Shown here: positions 57,298-64,000 of the stretch, in pieces
Numbering within the stretch: the first letter of the stretch is position 1
Layout: each line of letters starts with the position of its first letter
Source of the DNA: Lepraria neglecta
Taxonomy: Eukaryota > Ascomycota > Lecanoromycetes > Lecanorales > Stereocaulaceae
Reading direction: 5' to 3'
Length of the DNA stretch: 64,000 bases
Assembly: GCA_033220425.1 (NCBI GenBank)
Contig: CM065648.1
Location: 3,596,001-3,660,000, forward strand
Notes under the pieces: generated by a model
The model's input: only the letters and a program-made list of their open reading frames with translations
Told to the model about the DNA's origin: nothing
Database searches by the model: none
Translations under genes and position numbers: made by a program

Positions 57298-57975
57298 ATG
57301 CCTCTCTCGGTGCCCTCCCCCTCCCCCTCACCAACTCCCGGCTCCGGAATCGTATCCACCCCAACCGGCGACCGTCACATCCCACCATCCACCCGCGCCG
57401 ACGGCTCCCTCCGCAAAGAAATCAAAATCCGTCCCGGCTACCGACCACCAGAGGACGTCGAAGTATATAAAAACAGGACCGCTGAGGCATGGAAGACGAG
57501 GGGAAGTGGCGGCGTGCCTGGAGCTGAGGGGCTGAAAAGTGGAGGTTCAGGTGAGGAGAAATCGAGTGCGGGCAAGAATGCTAAGAGGAGGGAGGCGAGG
57601 AAGAGGGCGAAGGCTGCAGAAGGTGATGGAGGAGAGGAAGAGGAGGAGCAGATGAATGGGGATTCCGGTGTAGGAAGTAAAAGTCAATCTATAGCAAAGT
57701 CGAAAGCAGCTGAAAAGGACTATTGGCGAGCAAATGCCCTTCCAGCAAAGGAGCCCGAGCCTGAACTAGATCCAAAAGCAGAGAAAGAGAAGCTGGCGAG
57801 AAATTTGAAGAAGAAATTACGGCAGGCCAGAGAGCTGAGGGAGAAGAAAGATAAGGGGGAGAACTTACTGCCGGAGCAGTTCGAGAAGGTTATTAAGATT
57901 CAGGAACTGATACGGCAGTTGGATAGTCTGGGGTTTGATAGTGATGGGGCACCGAAGGCTAAGGATGTTCGGTAA
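57298..57975 (+). CDS. PYM1: PYM/WIBG-type partner of Y14-Mago (exon junction complex disassembly)
   Basis: A single exon of 225 residues. The N-terminal segment, from GIVSTPTGDRHIPPSTRADG through LRKEIKIRPGYRPPEDVEVY, matches the Mago-binding domain of PYM, whose consensus has a TxRPDGT(W/L)RK core followed by a GY-P-E-V-Y stretch. The middle is Lys/Ala/Glu-rich with a nuclear or ribosome-binding character. The C terminus (about 160-215) is a strongly charged helix, LARNLKKKLRQARELREKKD and onward, as in PYM proteins. PYM binds the Y14-Mago heterodimer in the cytosol and removes exon junction complexes from translated mRNA through ribosome contact. Its presence implies a working exon junction complex, in keeping with the intron-rich genes in this window. 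Confidence 0.82.
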   Translation: MPLSVPSPSPSPTPGSGIVSTPTGDRHIPPSTRADGSLRKEIKIRPGYRPPEDVEVYKNRTAEAWKTRGSGGVPGAEGLKSGGSGEEKSSAGKNAKRREARKRAKAAEGDGGEEEEEQMNGDSGVGSKSQSIAKSKAAEKDYWRANALPAKEPEPELDPKAEKEKLARNLKKKLRQARELREKKDKGENLLPEQFEKVIKIQELIRQLDSLGFDSDGAPKAKDVR

Positions 57976-58511
57976 AGGTGAAGAGGTTGCGGGATACCTG
58001 GATAAAGGGGCGCTTGGAGGAAGAGGGAGGTTATGTGGACTTGGAGTTACGAGCAGCGATTATACCATTGCAAGCGTGGGATTTCATGCTTGGTCGGGGC
58101 GATCAGGTCACGATAAAGGAAAAAGGAATAGAGGCTACGCTGCGATAAAGATGCAATTCCTCTAAGAGATGTGATATACAAGCTGTACCTTCAACAGCGA
58201 AGCAGCATTTAAAAAACATGCTATTGTATAATGATTAACTAGCCTTATGTTCCTTCGACATTGCTTGCGGCCCCCAAGCTGTTTCTTCTTTCACGGTTCT
58301 TCCTCTTCTCGTTGACGGTAGCTAGGGTCTCGGGCCGCATGGCGTCTTGATACCAAGTTAGCTGTAGGGGGATGCAGGCGATGCTTTTCGTTGCTCGACT
58401 CTCCTCCCAACCAGCATACAGTCAGTCAAAACCATTGTAGGTCGGTTGTCCTCACTGGCAACTGTCAGACCAAAGATCCTGGGCTCCGAATTTGCCAGAA
58501 GGGTGGTTATC
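57976..58511. other. Convergent intergenic region
   Basis: Between the stops of PYM and HEM14, probably the two 3' untranslated regions. No separate gene is seen; frames entering from 58446 are shadows of the HEM14 coding strand. Confidence 0.6.
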
Positions 58512-60431
58512 TCAACGCTTCTCATTCAAGTCCTCAGCAGTGACCCAAGAATACTTCTTCCCGCCAACAAAAGACTCCAGGCCCGTCTTTCCAGTCCCAT
58601 CGACCAAGCCTTTGACCACATCTTTCGCAGCCCTCACACAATCATTCAGTCCGACCCCCGTATAGCTATTCCCAGCAACTCTCAGCCTGCCTTGGAATCT
58701 CTCCAACTGATCATGGCCCTTCTCCATATTCCTTTCATGGCCAACGGGATATTGCGGTATACAGTTTCGCTGAAGGCTTACTCTGATAGCGCGGGGCTCC
58801 TCACTGATCCCCAAATGTCGATTCAGGATGGACTTCGCCATAGCAGCACCTTCGTCCTCGTCTGGATAGGTATTCCAGCCATCCCACCAATGACCGCCGA
58901 ACATGACTGTGACTTTGGTACCGGGGACCTCGTCTTGGCCAATGCTTGCGTCGGAGTCAAATACTACACCGAGAGCTCGCTCGGGGTTTTGCTCAAACGG
59001 TACGGTGCGTGGGAGTAAGTAGCCGAACCCATGGACTGGTAGGATGGCGGGGTTTGAGTAGAAAAGATTCACTACCATTACAGTGACGGAAAATGCTTTG
59101 GCCAGAGAGACCGGGTGCATGGGAAATACGCCTTTCTCTACGCCCTTCTCATCAGATCTAACCATACGAGCGAAGGCACTTCCGGAGATGGTAGAGATAG
59201 TGTGAGTGAAGTCCGAGTCTCGAGTCTCCTTTGTCGAAACGTCTTCGGTGGTTATACGGACCTATTCGCGCCATCAGCCTCGATGACCATCCGATTACAG
59301 AGGTGGCAAAAGACAGAGTTCTGCCCAGAGGAATAATCGTACCCTTGAACCCTTCGCATCCGGTTGCAATCTAACCCGGTTGACTTGCGTCTTTTCATGT
59401 ATTTGGACATTACGACTTCCCAGAAGTTTCCTCTCGAGCCTATGAGCCAGTTCTCCCACTCCTCCCTTGAAAGTAAAGACGCTAGATTTCTTGACCGCTT
59501 CCAGCGTATCCGACATGGCCAGCCGGCTATTGAAGTCTTTGATAATTTCCACATCATCAGTAGCGACTGGTCGACGGCCAGTAGCCGCAGCATACAATTG
59601 GCCTTCAAGGACCGAGCCACGTTCGCTTTCTGACTGCCACGCCCAAGGGAGGATTGTACGAGCACTGAGCTTGTATATGTCGCCAGCGTAGATGCCGTGG
59701 ATTACAGCAGAAACGACATTATCTGCAAGAGCAGAGCCAAAACGACGGGAGATGAATGATCCAATCGATTCGTCTTTAAGATCGTCTGGGCGTTTAGGCC
59801 TCCATTCCATGAATTCAAAGAAAGCCCCGGAGACGGCGCCTTTGAAAATGGGTTCAGACAGTAAATTTGTAACGTTGGAAAGAAGTGGCATTCCAGGACC
59901 AGGCATACGAACGAGATGATCTGGATAGTAGACAAACCGGTTTTGGGCAGCGAGTGAATTCTTAGAAGTCATGAGAACTCGATCCTCGAGGCCAATGTCA
60001 CGGACCTACGTGGCGATTTTTAGCCTGGGGAAAACACTGGGGATGGAAGTCCTTACTAGGTCTAGAGTGACGAACCCATTGGGATTCGTAGGACGCAAGT
60101 TTCGTGGTCCTTGCTCGAATACAACGTTCCCCGTGCCTACATCCACAGTCCTTGAGTGAAGCCAGCCCCCAAGCCGTGAGCTGGCCTCGAAGAGCGTAAT
60201 CTTAGCATGGGGAAGACTTCTAGACAGGAAATAGGCGCTAGCTAATCCGGTAATGCCACCTCCCAATACAGCAATGTCTGTGGCTTCATGGTTAATGTGT
60301 GATGTTGACGTTCCGGTGGCATAATGACGGCGTGGAGCGTGTCTTCGACATGCTGGACTGGAGTAGCATTGCTTAAGTAGAACATCTAATGTATTGACTG
60401 CAAGTCTTGGATTTGAGCTCGATATAGGCAT
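58512..60431 (-). CDS. HEM14: Protoporphyrinogen IX oxidase, mitochondrial
   Basis: Three minus-strand exons, 60057-60431, 59343-60005 and 58512-59261, join in frame at phase 0 to 595 residues. The enzyme oxidises protoporphyrinogen IX to protoporphyrin IX with oxygen and FAD, the penultimate step of haem synthesis, on the mitochondrial inner membrane. The N terminus (1-45, with RRHAPRRHYATG) is basic and Ser-rich, as expected for a mitochondrial presequence. The FAD-binding dinucleotide motif follows in AVLGGGITGLASAYFLSR, then SSRLGGWLHS, EQGPRNLRP, the substrate-domain segment GIYAGDIYKLSARTILP, and the C-terminal FAD motif around RVAGNSYTGVGLNDCVRAA. Exon 3 starts at GTC 59261, restoring the ISTISGSAFARM stretch. 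It is convergent with PYM. Confidence 0.92.
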
Positions 60432-60771
60432 GAGAATATCTGAAAACCACGGTGTGTGGTTTTACTTATGACGTTGTGTTGCGAGGTGCGAAATTCAATC
60501 CCGGAGATAGAACGGGTATACTGAAAATTAGTACAAGGCATCTGCGCGCAAAAGGGAAAATCTTATGCTGTGGGGATCTAGTTCTTGTTCATTAAGCATT
60601 CATGTTATCTACCTTTGTAAAGCAACGGGCTAAGACACTCCAAAATCAACGGCATGCACGAAAGCTATAGATAATGCCGAAAAGCGTCGGTTCTGACCCG
60701 GCAGCGCAGCAATAAGATGGTGGTGATACTCTTCTCTCCCAGCACACTAGAAATGGCGTTAGACAATTTGT
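60432..60771. other. Intergenic region
   Basis: A 340-base gap between the 5' end of HEM14 and the 3' end of the downstream nuclear membrane protein gene, on the same strand. It should contain the HEM14 promoter. No other feature was recognised. Confidence 0.6.
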
Positions 60772-62995
60772 CTAGTAGATAGGCCTTCCCTCGTCCCACT
60801 TCCTCTGCTCGACCATCTCCTTCCCACCACCAGCCACAGGAGAACTTGCCCTCCCATCAGGCGTCCCATCATCGATTAATCCCCCAAAGCTAACTCTCAT
60901 GCCAGCTCCACTACCACGTCCTCCAGACCATGGCTCATCAAGCAAGCCAACGCTTCCAATCCATTCCCAAACTCTGGAAACATCACCTCCTCTTCCTTCC
61001 CTAACGCTAGCTCTCACGTTCGCGTTCTTCTCGACAACGGCTCTAACGCGTTTCCACATACTCTCCCGTCTCTTATCGCTGAACTCGTCACGGAGAACGT
61101 CATCACGTAGTTGACCGACGCTTATCCAGCTTTCTGCTGCGTCGCCTCGGGTATGTAGGGCCGCTTGGGTGGCTAAGCGGTCTAGTGTTGTAGCTACTAA
61201 AGATGGTACACGGGCTGTATCGGAGCGGGCGGTAAGAATCATAGAGCGGATACACAAAAGCGTGGCGATGGAAAGGGTTATGACGGAAAGAGAGAGTCGA
61301 TGTCTTGCCAGCGTGAGGCGCGCGGATCGCTTGATGGCGCAGGTGAGGGGGAGTCTGGCGAGGGAGGTGCTGCTGAGGTGGAGGTGCGTTCTGTGGAGTC
61401 GATGAGGTATCTGGTTAGTTTTGTGGTCAGATGTTGGTGGTTTTCGTTTTCGATGGGGTTTGGCAAGATATGTAGGCGGAGTCAAGGGAAATCGGAATGA
61501 ACGCTTACCCGTCAGAGGAGGAGATCACCTCTTCGCGGCCCATAATCTCGCCTATAGCACCCTTCCATAGGTCTTCGAATTCGGCTTCACTCATTCCTCG
61601 CCTTCGCTTCTTGCTGACTTCTTTCTTCAGGTCTTGCTCGTCGATCTCGGCGGGGATATCTTTCCCCTTGTTGTCCTTCAAAGTTCCACACTCGGCCTGT
61701 GCTTTCCTCTCCCTCAGCTCCTCAACAGCTCTATCAGCTACGGTCTTGACTCTTCGCACTTTCTCGCCATCCGGCTCACATGTTGGCGGTAGTGGTACTA
61801 AGCCGCCCAGTGACAAGGGATGTGGCTGTAGAACAAAGTCATTCTCACACCTTGTCTCCATGTTCTGGTAGCAGATTGCATGCTGAGGGCAAGGCTCGCA
61901 TGTCGGCTGTAGCGCATTCGCCCATTCGGGGATCTGAACGTTTGAAATAGCATTGGAGGGTCTGCCAATACCGCAGTAGCCAACAGCGAGCTTCTCCTGA
62001 CGCCACCACGTTCCATAGCCACCCATCAATGCCATGAGGACAACCCATGGAGCAGATTTTGGGATGGCAGACTTCTTTGACCGCTTCTTCCTTCGAGGTG
62101 GGAGAATGTCTGCTTCACCCTTTGCCGCACGTTCCCTGACCAGGTCCAGCTGTTCCTCAGGTGTGAAGTCTTTTCCGGCTTCCATCTCATCTTCTGACTC
62201 TTTCTTGATAGCTGGTTGGTTCAACCTTGAAAGAGAAACCTCGAATATCTTCGATGTGGGCACGACGATGCCATCTTCCTGTTTTACTGCAGAACTCAGT
62301 ATGCCTTCGGTCCTGCGCCTGTTAGAAGAGTTCTTCCTCTTTTCATTGCTTGTGCCGGCGCTTCGTCGCCTATGCTCGCCAGGCGCTGAAGGCGAGCTGC
62401 CGCTCTGGAACGGATTTTCATCGCTGAAGACACCGCCTCTCATCGGAGGCCGTACAGGTGCATCTTCTGGCTCCTCCATCTTCACCGTAGGTCTCGCTTC
62501 ACTCTTGCGGCTCTTGCGTACTGAAGGACGCTTGTCTTCTAGATCTCTGTCTGTGTCCGTGTCTGATTGACGGGCGTGCTTGCTTGCGTTCCTTCGACCG
62601 CCTGGTGTTCTGGAGGAAGCTGGTGATTCTTGTATAGGCTCTGCAGACAGTCGTTCAGTTTTCCTCGACCTCCGTTGCCGTGGCGTATCGGGTACTGGTG
62701 GCGGTGGCATTGAGGCAGCATCGTCATCATGGTCGCCGTTGACTGTTCCTTCCTGACTGCTGGGCATGTCCGTGATACCTCTACTCGTTCGCCTCACACT
62801 GTCTCTCGCAGCCAGTATTTTGCGCGCTTTAGGCTTGAGCTCTTGGGTGAAGATATCCACGAGGAGTGGCTTCTTGGCAGAAGCTGGGTACGTGATATCG
62901 TGTGACATCAGAATGTTACGTAGTCGTGGCATGGTGAGAGATGCAGGGTCGAAAGATGGTGAGAGGTATTCAAGGTCATCTTCTGGTGAAGCCAT
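60772..62995 (-). CDS. SRC1: Inner nuclear membrane protein of the Src1/Heh2 (LEM/MSC) family
   Basis: Two minus-strand exons, 61509-62995 and 60772-61390, join through a split GGA codon to 701 residues. The acceptor at 61391 was chosen because it keeps the second transmembrane helix in frame; the alternative at about 61407 gives a shorter Ser-rich end. A helix-extension-helix (LEM-like) domain is at 8-52 (YLSPSFDPASLTMPRLRNIL, then AKKPLLVDIFTQEL). A long disordered basic and Ser-rich linker follows. Transmembrane helix one is SAPWVVLMALMGGYGTWW, a luminal Cys-rich segment comes next (GYCGIG, CEPCPQHAICY, RCENDF), and helix two is SLSVITLSIATLLCI. The nucleoplasmic MSC winged-helix domain ends the protein. 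Such proteins tether chromatin and survey nuclear pore assembly. Confidence 0.87.
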
Positions 62996-63825
62996 CTTGT
63001 AATTTTCAACCGGCGGTCGTTATCGGCTCGTGGTTTGTTGTATGGGGTCAATGGGTGAGAGTTGAGTGAGAGCTGGGTGAGGGGAGGAGTATAGTATTAT
63101 CGTCGTTGGTTCAGAATTAGCGATAGGCGAGACTCCCAAGGCTATGCGAAGAAAAGCAAGCAGAGAGGAGGATGCGCGACTGTTGATGACGAGCCTGGTG
63201 TTTATCTTGGAGAAAATACTGGACAAAGCCTAAAATTTAGGCTGAAGCGAGGTCGAGCCACATCTTGGCGCTTATGTAATCCAATGTGGCGTTTGCTCCA
63301 AATCAACATCCAGGCTCTGGAAGATCATTGCACGCGGCAAAACTGTCAATGTCCGAGATCAATTGGACAGCATCTTGAAAGTCTTACAGGCTTTTAGGGG
63401 TATTGGAAGCGCTGCAGCGGATCTGGAACCCGTACTTGCCGGCTTGCCCTAGGCTGGAGTTTTTCTGATTATGCAACTCGCCTCAAGTGACTCAGACCAG
63501 TACGCTTCAATGGTTGCTGATATCGAAGAGGTTGCATGCACATTATCGCTACCGAGAGATCGAGGTCATATTGCCTCAGAGCAGGCTACATGCTAGCAGT
63601 AGTAAACATCAAACTGTAAAAGACTTTCATGCTTCAATTTCGATACTTGATTAGCGGATTAAAAGTACATACGTAGCATTCACGTTCAAGCATTCACGAT
63701 GTCCAACAAACCGTAGACCGTATTCAAGCGTGTCCAAATCAGGCCTCCAATACACGAACGCGCCATAATTCTAATCATGTAAGAAGCCATTTTTGCATCC
63801 AACTTCCCATTCCCTCCGTTCCCTA
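62996..63825. other. Intergenic region
   Basis: Between the Src1-type gene and the next minus-strand gene, whose end enters from the right. It should contain the SRC1 promoter. No additional gene or repeat was recognised. Confidence 0.55.
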
Positions 63826-64000
63826 TCATCGAATGATACCATCACCACCCTTCTTGCTTGGCGGTTCGCCTGCAGGCGGTGCATACACATTCTCGCCCCC
63901 ACGAGCGTATGCATTCTCAGGTTGTTGCAATTCCACACCCTGTTGCTGTCCTCCGAAGTAACTCTGGTTCGCGCCACCGCCGTAGCCTTGGTTGTTGTAA
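63826..64000 (-). CDS. 3' end of a Tyr/Gly/Gln-rich protein (partial)
   Basis: The minus strand is open from the window edge to TGA 63826-63828 and encodes the last 57 residues of a protein: YNNQGYGGG, SYFGGQQQGVELQQPENAY, then ARGGENVYAPPAGEPPSKK and the end GDGIIR. This low-complexity cytosolic-type tail with Pro and Gly turns resembles the ends of some fungal plasma-membrane proteins such as the Congo-red-resistance (RCR) family, but that is only an impression. The 5' part lies outside the window, so no function is assigned. Confidence 0.6.
   Translation of the reverse strand, partial: YNNQGYGGGANQSYFGGQQQGVELQQPENAYARGGENVYAPPAGEPPSKKGGDGIIR

Overview
This window is nuclear DNA of a filamentous ascomycete (Pezizomycotina; Dothideomycetes is a guess). 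The evidence is GT-AG introns of about 45-100 bases with CTRAY-type branch sites, a Zn(II)2Cys6 transcription factor, a HET-like membrane protein, a CYP52-type P450, and TpA-rich AT stretches that look like RIP-degraded repeats. Exon coordinates were worked out by hand from reading frame, splice consensus and family conservation. No RNA genes, CRISPR arrays or intact transposons were recognised.

Layout. 0-20 kb: an ACSS3/PrpE-type acyl-CoA synthetase ending in a peroxisomal AKL tail, convergent with an ER DnaJ (SCJ1-like); a 3.8 kb gene-poor stretch; a seven-exon Zn2Cys6 regulator; a secreted, probably GPI-anchored App1-type phosphatase; a broken ERG6 copy; and a CorA-like membrane protein. 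20-34 kb: a multi-exon gene with a 120-bp in-frame tandem repeat fused to a HET-like membrane region; a RIP-like AT block; a PTR2 peptide transporter; 3.7 kb without a recognisable gene; and a Ser/Thr-rich secreted protein whose 3' end is frame-broken at a C run. 34-49 kb: an F-box-like protein, serine hydroxymethyltransferase, a WDR5/Swd3 homologue with a one-base break in a G run, an ISC1-type sphingolipid phospholipase C, and a full-length CYP52-like P450 interrupted by three TAA/TAG codons. 49-64 kb: mostly housekeeping genes, namely UBR1 (2173 codons), PYM, HEM14 (protoporphyrinogen oxidase), a Src1/Heh-type inner nuclear membrane protein, and the 3' end of a Tyr/Gly/Gln-rich protein.

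The genes do not form a biosynthetic cluster; this looks like ordinary mixed core and accessory chromosome. The accessory signal lies at about 14-34 kb and 43-49 kb: relic genes, AT-rich blocks, a long palindrome and the repeat/HET-like gene. The premature stops in the P450 and one in the ERG6 relic all sit where the family has glutamine, so each fits a C-to-T change at CpA, the context targeted by repeat-induced point mutation. The two homopolymer frameshifts, in otherwise well-preserved genes, look more like sequence errors than biology. I found nothing that I can defend as a wholly new system. The best candidates for follow-up are the repeat/HET-like gene and the three-stop P450.
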